DNA of 64,000 nucleotides from Sodiomyces alkalinus F11 (lineage: Eukaryota; Ascomycota; Sordariomycetes; Glomerellales; Plectosphaerellaceae). The notes under the pieces were generated by a model that saw only the letters and a list, made by a program, of their open reading frames with translations, made no database searches and was not told the origin of the DNA. The stretch lies in assembly GCF_003711515.1 (NCBI RefSeq), contig NW_021167079.1, positions 6,938,385 to 7,002,384 on the forward strand, read 5' to 3'. The translations under genes were made by a program, and so were the position numbers. Positions 1 to 11,990 of this stretch are shown here, in pieces. Within the stretch, counting starts at the first letter, position 1; every line of letters begins with the position of its first letter.

Positions 1-225
1 TCTCTCTCTTCTTGGAGACTTCGTAGGTGGCCTTTTTCGGTCTCGCTGCGGCACCGCCTTGGCCCGATGCTGCGCCGGCCTGCGCGTTCCTCGCCGCCTT
101 ATCCTTGTGTCGTCTTGTGATACCCTAATGGATTGCGGTGGACGCTCCAGTCAGTTTGTTTGACCCCTACCGCCTTTGAGAATGCTGACTGCTGCTTGGA
201 ACAAGAAGCGGGTCAGACTCACCAT
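1..225 (-). CDS. Myosin-1 (class I myosin heavy chain), 5' end only
   Basis: Class I myosins are actin motors at endocytic patches and hyphal tips. Only the amino terminus lies in the window; the gene runs off the left edge. Reading the minus strand, an ATG at 225-223 is followed directly by GTGAGT. The intron (222-125, 98 nt) contains CTGAC and ends TTAG. Exon 2 (124 to 1) is open to the edge. The product begins MGITRRHKDK and continues through a Gly/Ala/Gln-rich stretch to RPKKATYEVSKKRE. That matches the MG-RR-K start and KKATFE-T-KKK segment that precede the motor domain in fungal myosin I. The initiator codon is therefore an exon by itself. The motor domain is not visible, so the identification rests on about 42 residues. 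Confidence 0.72.
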
Positions 226-465
226 GCTGGGCAAATCTCAGAAACTGACAACAAGGCTGGTGGTGAGGGTTGGAGGAGGCAAGAAAGCGGAGGAGAACGA
301 GGAGGGAAAAGGAGGAGGACGGGGCGGGAAAGTTTGCACAACGTAGGCAGAGTTACAGATAGCAGATGCAGAAGAAGAGATATTAGACGAAAAGAGAGAA
401 AAGGTTCAAGGGCTCATGGGCTCGTGGCTCGTGGGAGTTGGTCATGAGAATGACGTTTGATAGTA

Positions 466-516
<51 letters not shown>

Positions 517-839
517 GTTGGTAAGGAAGTTCCAGGTTCCAGTTGTTGAGGATGTAATTATCGATGTAATTATCGAGGCTACGATTACGCAGATTACGCA
601 CCTCCCAGGGGGGTTGCCGATGTTTAGCCGTTGACGACTGTGCCACTGCTGCGCCACAACAAATGTACTTGCCACATACTGGAATCCGCCGTCGAAATGT
701 ACCTTGCGGTGTTACCTAAGCCATCGTTATGCTATGAGCTGATGCATCGCTGTCATACGCTGTGTACCGGTTATCATAGAATACACGCTGCTCCCATAAT
801 GGGTGATATCTCTTTCTCGTCGTCGCAGGACATTCCGCC
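226..839. other. Intergenic: myosin-1 promoter, F-box gene 3' side
   Basis: No gene seen. The stretch holds the upstream region of myosin-1 and the 3' flank of the F-box gene. Its outstanding feature is a run of 49 G at 466-514. Short open frames here read through that tract and are low-complexity. Confidence 0.6.
466..514. repeat. Poly-G homopolymer, 49 nt
   Basis: An uninterrupted run of G, which is poly-C on the strand of the downstream myosin gene. It lies about 240 bp upstream of the myosin-1 ATG. The exact length is uncertain because long G runs are hard to sequence. Confidence 0.9.
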
Positions 840-2800
840 TCACGGGTGTACCCCTAATCCAAGCCCCCGAACGAACCTCACAGAGTCCGCCTCCCGTTCC
901 AGCGCCAGCCTCATGCGCTCCCCGTAATTCCTCTCCTCCATCTTCATCTTCGTCTCATCCTCCGTCATCTGCACGTCCTCTTCCTCCTCAAAGTCGTCCG
1001 CCTGGAACCCGGGCTTCTCGCCAAACGTAATCATCCCCAGCTTCTCCCCGGTCCAGAACAGCAAGTCGTTGTCATTCACCCTGTCCCGGTCCCGGTCCCG
1101 GCCCCCGCCCCCGCCGCCGGGCTGACCCCCCGTCGGGAGAATCTTCCGCGCCAAATCGTCCAGGCCCGGCATCTGCGAGAAGATGGAAGGCCGGGTGATG
1201 ACCTCGCTATGGCCGATCCTGTGGCGGTGCACCTCAGTGAACCCGTCGCGCTCGAACCACCGGACGTAGCCCGACCCGTCCGAGAAGGCGACGCGCGTGC
1301 CGTGGCTCGCGATGGACAATATCTTGGACTCCGCCGCGTTGTACCGGTTCTTGAAATTCGAGCTGTGCCGCCTCCCCTCTCCCGAAACCCCTTTCCCAGC
1401 GGCCCACTGCTGCTGGTTGTCCGACGGCGACAGCCCGTACAATTCCAACGAACCCTTACTGTTGTATTCACCCCCCGCTATCAGCGTCTGGCCTGCCTTG
1501 GCCTTGGATGCCCGGACTTGCTCAACCGACAGCTCCCCCCGTCGTCGCACTTCACTGTCCAGAGGCGAGAAGAGGCCCGGCAGCGAGGTGAGGCAGGAGA
1601 GCCTGGCGCCGGAGTGGTAGCTCGCCTGGATGCTGCGGACGTTGGGCTGGATGTAGCGTCGGTCGTAATGGAGGATGTTGCTGAAGCGGCCGGCGACGAA
1701 AATGTCGTCCGAGAGGGAGGCGGGGTCGCCCAGTCTCGGCAGGTGCAGGATGCTGAGGGGGTGCGGCTGCGACAGGGCGGCGTACTTGGGTAGAGGGTCC
1801 GGGTCGAATATCTGCTCGATCATGTTCTGGGTCGGGTTCACGCGCGCGCGGTGGTCGAAGATGTGGATGCCGAGCGTAGTCCCTACGGTGAGCGGCACGT
1901 CCGGGTGCGCGCTCGACAGGGTCGCGATGGACCACTCGAATGACTGATCCGACACGACGGCCAGTCGCTCGAGGTCCACCTCCATTAGGTGGCTCTGGAC
2001 GGCCACGAAGGCCCGCTTGTTGTAGCTGTCCACGGTGATGGATTCGGTGACGCCCGTGTCGATTTTGCGGGATCGGCCGGCGGCGCCGGGCCCGTCAATG
2101 TGCAGTATCCCCGGTCGACTCTTGGCGAGCATGGCGCCTTTCCTGTGGTGCCGTCGGCCCTTGACGTCCCATAGACATATCGAGCCGTCGTCGAGGGGGG
2201 AGACAGCGTACATGCTATCGGGTTCGCCCGGTGGTTCGTAGACGGCGAGACCCAGGACTTCCAGCAGGTCCTCGGCGTCGCCATCTCGTATCCTGGGTTG
2301 CTGGAACCAGTTCGTCCTAGACGGGGCATAGCGCTGAATGTATTCATCGTACCAAAGAACGGACTCGCCGGGCAATGTCGGGTCCCAGTTGGCCATATCC
2401 TTCAGTCGTTGCTGTTTCCGCGCTTCGGATGATAACGGGATGAATTCCGGGGCGTTCGATAGGGACTCGTCGAGAACATCATCGTCGACGAGGCTATTCA
2501 TGTGACGGCGACGCTCAAGGGATTCGAGAAAGTGCGATTGATCGAAGACCCGTGACCTCCAGTGATTATTATCAAGGGCGATTTGGCGAAGTTTCCGACT
2601 GGTCAGGAGGATGTTGGGGAAGTCATGGGGCTCGAGGACTGCGAATCGTGGGTAAAAGCAATCAATAACCGCGTTAGAAAAGGAGACCTGAGGGATTGTA
2701 CGTGCACGGGGGTTGCAGGGCTCGGCTCACACGAGAGGATCCTAAGCACCAGCTCATCAGGAAGCCCGGAGAGCTTCTCTCCCGATCTTTCCGGCGCCAT
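840..2800 (-). CDS. F-box protein with WD40/propeller-like C-terminal part
   Basis: Probable substrate-recognition subunit of an SCF ubiquitin ligase. Two exons: 2800-2731 and 2638-840, with a 92-nt intron (GTGAGC...GCAG, phase 1). The join gives 622 aa. The F-box is split by the intron: residues 11-23 read SGLPDELVLRILS, and the second exon continues FLEPHDFPNILLTSRKLRQ and then NNHWRSRVF. That is the usual LP-E-I-L-hydrophobic-P-D and W--R layout. The rest resembles a degenerate beta-propeller, with segments such as DDGSICLWDVKGRR, FVAGRFSNILHYDRR and FSDGSGYVRWFERDG. The C-terminus has a Gly run followed by an Arg/Asp repeat and an acidic patch. A start at the internal Met (2501) would lose the F-box, so I use 2800. 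The substrate is unknown. Confidence 0.85.
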
Positions 2801-5800
2801 CTCGTAGGACGAATGCCGAACAACAGGATACTGCGAAAGATATCTAAACTTTTAGTCGTGGAAATGAGGTAGGTTCTATTGAAACGTCTCCGGAGTCAGA
2901 TCAAAGTCCAGGTCCGTGGAAAACGAAGGGGACAGGTAAAGGTGTATTGAGGTGGGTAAATTTGTAGGTCGGTAAATGGCAAATGGAATGGTGAGGCACG
3001 AAGTAGAGTGGTAAAGGTTGAGGTTGAGGTAGAGGTAGAGGTATCCGTCCGTACAGTGTACTGAATTTGAATAAGGTAAGGTAGGTAGGTCGAGGTTCTG
3101 GACGGTTCGGTTGAGGTTGCGTCGGGGGTCCCTTCCAGGTTGGGGGGAGGGAGCGGGGGGCGGGGCGAGAGGCATACCTTACTGTATCATTATCGTCACT
3201 GCTGATTGGTCCCCGGAATGCCACTCTTGATGGAATCGTCCAAGGTGTGTGAGACGACCCACTTTTTTCTGTGTAATGGATGAGATATGGGCTCCTTCTT
3301 GTTGTGTGCGGGGGGGATCTAGATCTTTTCGCAGTGAAGATCGTCCAGGTCTAGAGCAATCCTTGTGCCTTAGATGGATGAAAATTCGTACAAGGTACGC
3401 CCAAGTGGCGAAGAAGGGAAGAGTAAGCGTGTGTTAGTCAGGTACGCCAACGATAAGCCTTTCGTGCTCACTGTATGGATATGCAGTGAGTACATGGGAC
3501 AATTCGAATTGTTTATGAGGCCAGATGGGAGAAGATGAAAAATTAAAGTAACACATAAAAAGAAAAATTGATAAGAAGGGGCGGAGAGAGAGAGGTGATC
3601 CCGTAGCTGTCCCGCATTCCAGCTGGCCAGCCGTTCGCAGATACGTTGGGTAGCTTGAGCTTTGTGCTTACAGGTCGCACTAACATGGCGAACTTTGCGG
3701 ATGAGAGTCGTGGCCCGCCTGCCCCCGAGAATACCTCGGAATCCTACTTTGTACGATAGCATCGGTCGGACGTCAGAATTCAAAATTCTCTCGCTGTTGT
3801 GAAGGAAAGCATTGACGGCATCAGCATCGGATAGGGCGCGGCTGAGAAAACAGGCACGAAGTATGTAATCCGTGACAACGATTGAAATGGGGACCACGGT
3901 GGAATGATATGGCCAAACCCATCGCCATCCAGCCACCTTGAACAACAGCAGGGCAATGGGCTCCTTTTATGTTCTTCTGTCTCTGTTCTCTGGATGTGGG
4001 ACGTGGGATGGGGGATGCGGTGATGGCCCCAGGGATAGACAACCTAGAGGTGGAAAATCGAACGATTCTGACGACAGAGGCAAGAGCTAACCATCTCAGA
4101 ATGATGCTGGACGATTTGACAACATGCAAGGCGTCGTGAAGATGCGATGACAGACAGGGGAGACTGCTTCGGTCCAAGCAGCCGAGGAACGAAGGGGTCA
4201 ACCGTTGGGTGTAGGAGTACAACGTACGTTGTAGGTATGTATGGGCACGAGATCAAAAGCAAATGATGTCACTCATGAAAGCAGAAGTACTCCGTAATTC
4301 GGCATGTCCATGACCCGGAACAAGGGGTGCTTCGGGGCGTTTTCGAGTCGCACAATGCCATGCCTACGGAGAAGGGGAGAAGGTATTGTGAGGGAAACCA
4401 AATTCAAATCGCAGTTGCCAGACCCCTGGATCTCGGACTCTCGCTAGTTAAGGTAGGGTGAACCTGACACAGGACCCAAGACGGTGGCCCCGCACAGGAC
4501 TCACCAAGGTACCTTAGCTTGGTTCTATGGAGCCATGTTTCAACATACCTAAAAATGTGGTCGAGTTCATAATTGCAGCAGTATCAGTATATATAAGGTA
4601 CGAAGCAATCGTACCTTCGTGGACCTAGGTATCTTGCTGCTTTAGCGAAAGGGCCTTGCAACGACGTCACCAGCCACTAAACGAAGGTAATACAACGTAC
4701 ACGTACTTGTACACTAGCCCGCCTAGCTTCTCCACCAAGAATCCCATGATATACTGTACCTACCACCTACCTGCTACGTAGCATTGAGCCCTGGAACGTG
4801 CACAAAAGACGGAGTACGTTGTATCCTCCTCGTACTCCGTACTTCTCCACGCGAGGGGGCCCAAGCCACTGCACCTGTGCTTAAGCGCCCGAAACGGTGG
4901 ACACCAATCCCAAGTTGGCATAGTGTCCGTTTCCACCCCCATGGACTTGACCACTCAGCTGGCGTTCTCTAGTCTCGGCATCTCTCCATCTCTCGTCTTC
5001 ACTCTTGTGTCTGCTGCCATCCTTCCATCGTCGCCTCGGCGGCGGCAAAGCCCTCACTCGGAAGCCCTCAACTGTTCCCAATTTTATCTTTCCAAAGTCT
5101 GTTTCTTTCATTCATTTCGCCTTTAAACCTACTCCTCGACCTGCCTATGTCACTGAATGCTTCGGACAACCACTTTCTTTCCTCTTCATCGACGCAATTT
5201 CTCTGTGATCGACAATCGACACACGGACTCACTCCCCTGCTTGGTCGCTTGTTTCGGGCCTAGTTTGCTTGCTTCCATTTCCACCCTCACCAGACAACCC
5301 CTGGTCCCAGCCGAAACGTCGCAGAGAGCCGCACCCTTCTTTCACTAAGGTACCTACCCAAAGGAGCGCTCAGACGACCATCGTCTCAACCGAACAAAAT
5401 CAAAACCCCCCTTCTCTATCGGTATCCATGGTTCCATCCAGCCTTGTCCTCGTCGTCACCTGCGTCTGATCTTCAAGGCTAGCTAGCATTGTGGAACCAG
5501 AGAATCGGTGGTTTCATGGCCTCCTGTCTAGCATGGTATCCTGGGCCACGTTTCTAACTCTCCTCCGCTTCAACCTCTTGCTGCCCTCTCTCTACTCTGC
5601 ACTGCACGCCCGAAGTAGAGCCAGAGGTGGCTTAATAGCTTAATAGCTCGTCCCATTATATCCTCATATTGCTACCACCATCTCCACCATATCCCACAAT
5701 TCCATCGGACCACGGACCTCGACTCGATTCGAACTGGGGGGGACCCCTTTCCTCTTCCCCTGTCAACTCTCCAGACGTTGTGCCCATCTCAGCAATTGCA

Positions 5801-6454
5801 TTGCCGTCCTTGCACCCCCTTGCCGGCTTCTATCCTTGTTCCTTTTTCGTCCGGTCTCTGGTTCTCTCCTAGGCCGGTTCCCCGTTTTCACGCCCATCAC
5901 CCATCAGCCCATCTCACTTTTTACTCATCTACCCTCCTCCCCTCTCGCCATTTGTCGCTTCGTTTCGCATTTTCTCCCTTCTTCTTCTTTCCTTTGGTTG
6001 CGTCCAAGGCGAGGCCGAGGAGTTTTATCGATCTTTGCCATCTCGTCTCATTCCATTCTTTTTTGCTGCTGGTTCAGATCACTCTTTTGAAATTTTGAAC
6101 GAATCGGTTGAAAACCGTTTGTCGAGGCTTTCGCTTTACTTTTTTTCTTTTTCTTTCTTCGCTTCGACTACGACTTGTAATCCGGGCACGACAAGACAAG
6201 GGAGAAAGAGAAGAAGAAAAGCGAGCAGGGAAAAGAAGGCTGGAATCTTTGGGTCCGAGTCGTTGTCATCTTGTCGAGAATCGTCTCTCGCCGCCGCCAC
6301 TCCCAAGCCAAAGACATCGACATATCGTCACGGAGCGCACGTCGGACGACACAACGACAGCCTCCCGATTTCCCCTCGCCTATATTGTCGCAGGTCGACA
6401 CCTAATCTCATTCTTGTGCGGAGAGAAAACTCAGACACACATCTCTCGCCCATC
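2801..6454. other. Intergenic: F-box promoter and long noxA leader/promoter
   Basis: No convincing gene. 2801-3250 is G/A-rich on the plus strand, with short GAGGTA-type repeats. A minus-strand open frame at 3370-3945 (191 codons) starts with TTG and resembles nothing I know. From about 4950 to 6454 the plus strand is strongly pyrimidine-rich, with TTTC/CTTC runs and several upstream ATGs. This probably includes the noxA 5' UTR. TACTCCGTA copies lie at 4288 and 4833. Confidence 0.5.
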
Positions 6455-8385
6455 ATGCCGCTCGTCAACATCCCCCTCATCAAGAAGCAGTTTACTGCCC
6501 AGAAACTGCTCTTCCACTTCATCTTCTGGGGCCTACATTGGGGTATCTTTGCTTTCGGATGGTAAGCAGCGCTTTCTGCTCTCAAATCGGCGCGTGTGCG
6601 TGTGCGTGTTCCCATTTCTAACGATGGCCCCCTTCCCAACATAACAGGTGGAAGCAAGCGACAGAGCCTAGGCTTGCGCCTCTCAACTTGCTCCAGTTCT
6701 CCGTGTGGATCTCCCGAGGTGCTGGTTTGGTGCTCAGTGTCGACGGTATGCTCATTCTGTTGCCGGTATGCCGCACGATTATGCGATGGATCCGGCCCAA
6801 GATCCGCTGGATCCCCATGGACGAGAACATCTGGTTCCACAGGCAGCTGGCCTACTCCATGCTCTTTTTCACCATCTTGCACACCGGCGCCCATTACGTG
6901 AAGTGAGTAGGATTCCAAAAAGGAGTCCCCGATCAATCGACCATACACGAACGACGTCAGCTAACCTCGCGCAGCTTCTACAACGTCGAACGCCTTCAAC
7001 TTCGCCCCGAGACGGCTGTTCAGATTCACTACGCCCAGCCCGGAGGGATCACTGGGCACGTCATGCTCTTCTGCATGCTTCTGATGTACACCACGGCCCA
7101 TGCGAAAATCCGCCAGCAGTCGTTCGAAACCTTCTGGTACACCCACCACCTCTTCATCCCCTTCCTGCTCGGCCTTTACACCCACACTGTCGGTTGCTTC
7201 GTGCGCGATACCGCCGATCCCATCTCGCCTTTCGCTGGCGACGAGTACTGGGAGCACTGCATCGGTTACCTGGGCTGGCGATGGGAGCTCTGGACCGGCG
7301 GCTTCTATCTCATCGAGCGGCTCTATCGGGAGGTGCGCGCTCGTCGGGAGACGAAGATCACCCGCGTCGTCCGCCACCCCTACGACGTGGTGGAGATCCA
7401 GTTCAACAAGCCCTCGTTCAAGTACAAGGCCGGCCAGTGGCTCTTCCTGCAGGTCCCGGAAGTTTCCAAGTACCAGTGGCACCCCTTCACCATCACCTCT
7501 TGCCCCGACGACCCCTACGTCTCGGTCCACGTCCGCCAAGTCGGCGATTTCACCCGCGCCCTCGGCAACGCCGTCGGCGCCGGCCCCGAGCAGGCCAAGG
7601 CGTACGACGACATCGACCCCATGGCCATCTACGAAGTGGCGCTCGAGAACGGGCAGAAGATGCCCGGCCTGCGGATCGACGGCCCCTACGGCGCGCCGGC
7701 CGAGGACGTGTTCGAGAACGAGATCGCCGTGCTCATCGGCACGGGCATCGGGGTGACGCCCTGGGCCTCGATCCTCAAGAACATCTGGCACCTGCGCAAC
7801 GGGCCGAACCCGCCCACCCGCCTGCGCCGCGTCGAGTTCATCTGGGTCTGCAAGGACACGGGCTCCTTCGAGTGGTTCCAGACCCTCCTGTCGTCGCTCG
7901 AGTCGCAGTCCGACGAGGCCGCCCAGCTGCCCGGCAGCAACGGCATCGAGTTCCTCAAGATCCACACCTACCTCACCCAGAAGCTCGACATGGACACCAC
8001 CCAGAACATTGTCCTCAACTCGGTCGGCAGCCAGGTCGACCCGCTCACCGAGCTCAAGTCGCGCACCAACTTTGGCCGCCCCAACTTCCACAAGCTCTTC
8101 GCCACCATGCGCGACGGCATCCTCGACCGGTCCTACCTGAACGGCCTCGACGGGAGCATGCGCACCACCGTTGGTGTGTACTTTTGCGGTCCCTCCGCTG
8201 CCGGTGCGTTTCTCTCTTTCTTCCCTCCCCCTTCCCCTCTTTTCCCACTCCTTCTTCTTGTTCTCCCCTCCCCCATGCGACCTGGTAACTAACGTAGAGT
8301 CTTCCCAGCTCGCGACATCAAGGGAGCATGCAAAAAGGCCACCGCGCCCGAAGTCAACTTTCGCTTCTGGAAAGAACATTTCTAA
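6455..8385 (+). CDS. noxA: NADPH oxidase A (NOX1/NoxA, gp91phox-like)
   Basis: Membrane flavocytochrome that passes electrons from NADPH through FAD and two haems to O2, making superoxide for hyphal and fruiting-body differentiation. Four exons: 6455-6561, 6648-6902, 6975-8203, 8309-8385. All introns are GT-AG and the sum is 555 aa, the usual NoxA size. The ferric-reductase membrane domain has the paired histidines (FHRQLAYSMLFFTILHTGAH and FETFWYTHHLFIPFLLG). The FAD motif is HPFTITSCPDD, and the NADPH part has GTGIGVTPWASILKNIW. The protein ends NFRFWKEHF, typical of Nox. There is no EF-hand and no long N-terminal extension, which favours NoxA over NoxB or NoxC. The frame upstream of the ATG is open for about 140 codons but has no in-frame ATG and is low-complexity, so I do not extend it. 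Confidence 0.96.
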
Positions 8386-9527
8386 AATACAAATAAAACC
8401 CCCCCCATTCTATTCCATATCTCTCCCTTCGTCTTTTATATACACATCGCACACAACTCTCAGAATCCCAACGAGGAAAGCAAAACAGAAGAAGCATCAC
8501 AGAAGCGCCATGCCGCGGGGGGCCATCCATCGACACATTGATATCCATCATGTAAGGTAGTAGAAGAACTGGTGCATGCGTACACAAGCAAGTCGGGCCG
8601 CGTCAAAGTCAAGGCCGGGGACGGTAGAATATTCATGGGGAAGAGGTCGTCTGCCCGAGGGCGACCCCTTAAAGCGAAACGGAGAGAGGTGGACGGCGTT
8701 TTTTGTGGCTGGTCATACAGTACGTGCAAGGCATGTATGTCATTTTAACACTTGGAGGGCGGCTTGCGTACATACCTTACATACCATATATATCATTTTC
8801 CCATGAGGGTTCCAAACTACCCTTTCTGCATCGGTTTCTGCTTCCTTCTCGTGCGATCGACATGGTGGCTATACACATACACATCCCCTACCCCCCTAGC
8901 ACAGTTCACAGCACCCATCTTGTCTTGTACGCTTCCTCACCAAATCCCCTTCCAACCGATGTCTTACATCCATCTCACTCCCAACGATCCTTGTTCACCC
9001 TCTAGACGCATCTTGAGTGTCCAACTCGCACCACTCTCATAGACCCGTTCGTATTTTCTGTTCATCACGGAACACAGAGATGGGGAAACTGCAGACCAGT
9101 TCAATCAAAACCTCGGAGGCACCTCATCTTATATTTATTCTTCGCATGTCGTTAAAAGAAGAAAAAAAAAGACCAAGACTAGGAGTTTCAGCAAAAGCCC
9201 ATCCTGTATTGAAAAGTCTTGCCACCCCCTAAACTCCAAACTGGAATATCCCTTCTTATGCGCCGTTTCTGCTTTCCTTCTACAAAAGAATAAAAAAAAA
9301 TCAGAAATCGCTAATGTTGCTTGCTGCTTGTAACCTTTCCGTCCAAACCCCCCAGTGACAAAGATGTCGCCCAAATGTGATTCCCAAAACCTGGCAGCAA
9401 AACAATAGGCCATTATTCGAAAAAGGGTCAAAGATATTTGGTAAAGGCTGGGTGACTCCTGAGATTACCCGCCATCCATCACTCCTTGTGTCTTCCTCCC
9501 AACGTCGTCATGTCTTTCGTGCCGTTG
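8386..9527. other. Convergent intergenic: noxA and histidine kinase 3' ends
   Basis: 3' flanks of two convergent genes. The stretch holds A-rich and T-rich runs (for example around 9161 and 9291) and no supportable open frame or RNA gene. Confidence 0.55.
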
Positions 9528-11958
9528 CTAGGAATCTGGGCTGGTGCTCCGTGTGTGCGTCCCAAATCTGTCGTCGCCAGAGGAAGGAGGCCCTTCTTTC
9601 ATCATCACCCGAGGATGATGATTGTGGTGTCGTTGCCTCTCTCGCTCAATCGCCTCGCCCTCCAACTGATGCTTCTCCATATTTGCTTCGGTCAAAGAAT
9701 CGACAGCAGGTGCCGGTTGTCCGAACGAACACCCCCCGTGTCGTAAAGGTTCTTCTGAGCCACCGGCCGCAACGATGAGCTTATCATCCTGTGCGTACTG
9801 GTCCATCTCGGCCGTATCGGACCGCAGGACGGCTTGCATGTTGTTGGGTGCCGTTGACGAGTCCAACGGGGACGGTTCTGCTTTTCCTTGGCTGGTCTCT
9901 ACCGGGACCTCCGGCGACCGAGCCTGCTCCTCCGGGGAATTATCCCCCGCGTCACTTCTTCGCTGAGATGCCGTAGTAGAAGTGGCTTGTTGCTCTTCCA
10001 GTCCGACGCCGGGAATGTCTGCGCTGCTGCAATGCTCGGCATGGTCAGAGCATTCCGAGGGCTGCCGGTACGACGTCGGGAGCCTCTGCATGGAGCCTCG
10101 ACGCCTCGTCTGGCTCCACCGCAGAAGCATGCGCTCCAACGTCTTGCCTTTGACGGGCTTCGCAAGGTAGTCGTCCATGCCCGCCTTTCTGCACTTCTCC
10201 TTGTCTCCTTGTATTGCGGACGCCGTCATCGCCACGATGGGAATGTCCTGCACGTACGTGTTGTACGGAGCATGACGGCGCAAGAGGTGTGTGCATTTGT
10301 AGCCGTCGATCACAGGCATCTGCACGTCCATCAAGATGATGTCGGGTTTGGGATGCTTGCCCTGTTGCGCCGCGCCCAAGTACTCGAGCGCTTCCTTGCC
10401 ATTCCACGCAGCAGATACGTCATACCCGAGTTTCTTGATGGTTTTAGTCGCGATTTGTTGATTGATAGCGCTGGAGTGACGGAGGTTGCCAGTCAGTACA
10501 ACTTGAATGACCAAAGTTCAGGCACTTCACAGGACTTCACTCACTTATCCTCTACGACAAGCACATGAAGCCTGGGCTGGCTATAAAGTGAGGTGGCGCC
10601 GCCTTCTGTGGTTGGAGGTGTTCGCGGACCCTGGAGGCTCAACTTCCTCTCAGACGCAAACTCGGAGGACCAGGGCTGTGTGGCACCGGACTGCTCCAAG
10701 TCTGAGCTGCTGCATGACATGCTCATGGCCGACTGGAATCTGTCGTGCAAGCCGTCAATTTCGACCAGAGAGTCGGCCCCTTCTTGGGGGGATTGGGTCT
10801 TGTTGAACGGGATCCAGAATGTTGCCGTAGTTCCTTTGTTGACGTGAGAGTCCAGCGTGATTCTCCCGTTCATCAGGTCCAAGAGGTTCTTGCAAATGGT
10901 CAACCCGAGACCCGTACCGCCAAACCGCCTCGCAGTCGACGCATCCCCTTGGCTGAAAGGCTGGAAGAGCTTATCGAGCACTTCATTCTCGATTCCGATG
11001 CCCGTGTCCTCGACCGTGAACTTGACTACTATGGAATCGGCCGTCTCGTCTTCCCGTTGCACGCTGAACCTGACACGCCCTTGATTGGTGAACTTGATGC
11101 TGTTCGTCAACAGGTTGGTGATGATTTGTCGAACGCGGCCCGGATCCCCAATGACGACCAGCCCTTTCGCGATGTCGCTTGCGATGTCCGACTGGAAAGC
11201 CAAGTTCTTGCGTTGGGCTGCGAAGCTCAGCATTTTGCTCACGTCCTTGACGATGACCGAAAGCGAGAACTGGACCTCTTCAATATCGAGTCGACCCGAC
11301 TCGACCTTGGAGAAGTCTAGGATGTCGTTTATGACGGTCAGCAGAGCATTGGCCGACCTCTGAATGTTTTCGACGTAGTCGCGCTGCTCGGCATTGAGCT
11401 CCATATCCTGCAACAGCTCCGCCATGCCGATGACGCCCGTGATGGGAGTGCGAATCTCGTGGGACATCTGTCGAGGTTATTCAGGTCAGCGTCCATTCAC
11501 CTTTGCTAGTTGGTCGTTTTGTTTCGGCTCTTGCCCAACGTACATTGGCGAGAAACTGGCTTTTCAGCCTGTTGGCTTCTTTGGCCGCCGCCTCGTTGGC
11601 CATGGCTTGTTTCTTTTCTTTGGCTTCCTCTTCCAACACCATCTGTTTCTCCTTCAGCTCGGTGACGTCCATGATGACGCCGATGACACCTTCGACCGGA
11701 GTCTGCTGGGCGTTGTCGTCTCCCGCCTGGTCGCCGTGGTCGGTCCTCGATTTGCCAAGGATGGGGATAAATCGCGTCCGATACCAGCGGCCGCCCATGC
11801 CGTGTTCTTCGAGCATCTCGTCCATCTGGCCGTTAAGCATACCCTCGATGGGCCGTAGGAACTTTGGCTTTTCCCCCGACGGCATCTGTGGATTTAGGCG
11901 ATTGAACACGTTGTACATGTTTTCGCCAATATACCAGCTGGAGTCGCCGCTACTACTG

Positions 11959-11990
<32 letters not shown>

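Noticed and set aside
3370..3945. 191-codon minus-strand open frame
   Set aside because: Starts with TTG, has no recognisable domain, and its C-terminal part is Ser/Phe/Leu-rich antisense to purine-rich DNA. I could not find splice partners.
6705..8288. 527-codon plus-strand frame overlapping noxA
   Set aside because: Shadow frame caused by C/G-biased third positions. The true noxA frame, with all catalytic motifs, runs through the same DNA.
6961..8379. 472-codon antisense frame opposite noxA
   Set aside because: Antisense shadow with low-complexity Val/Glu/Gly/Asp composition and no family resemblance.
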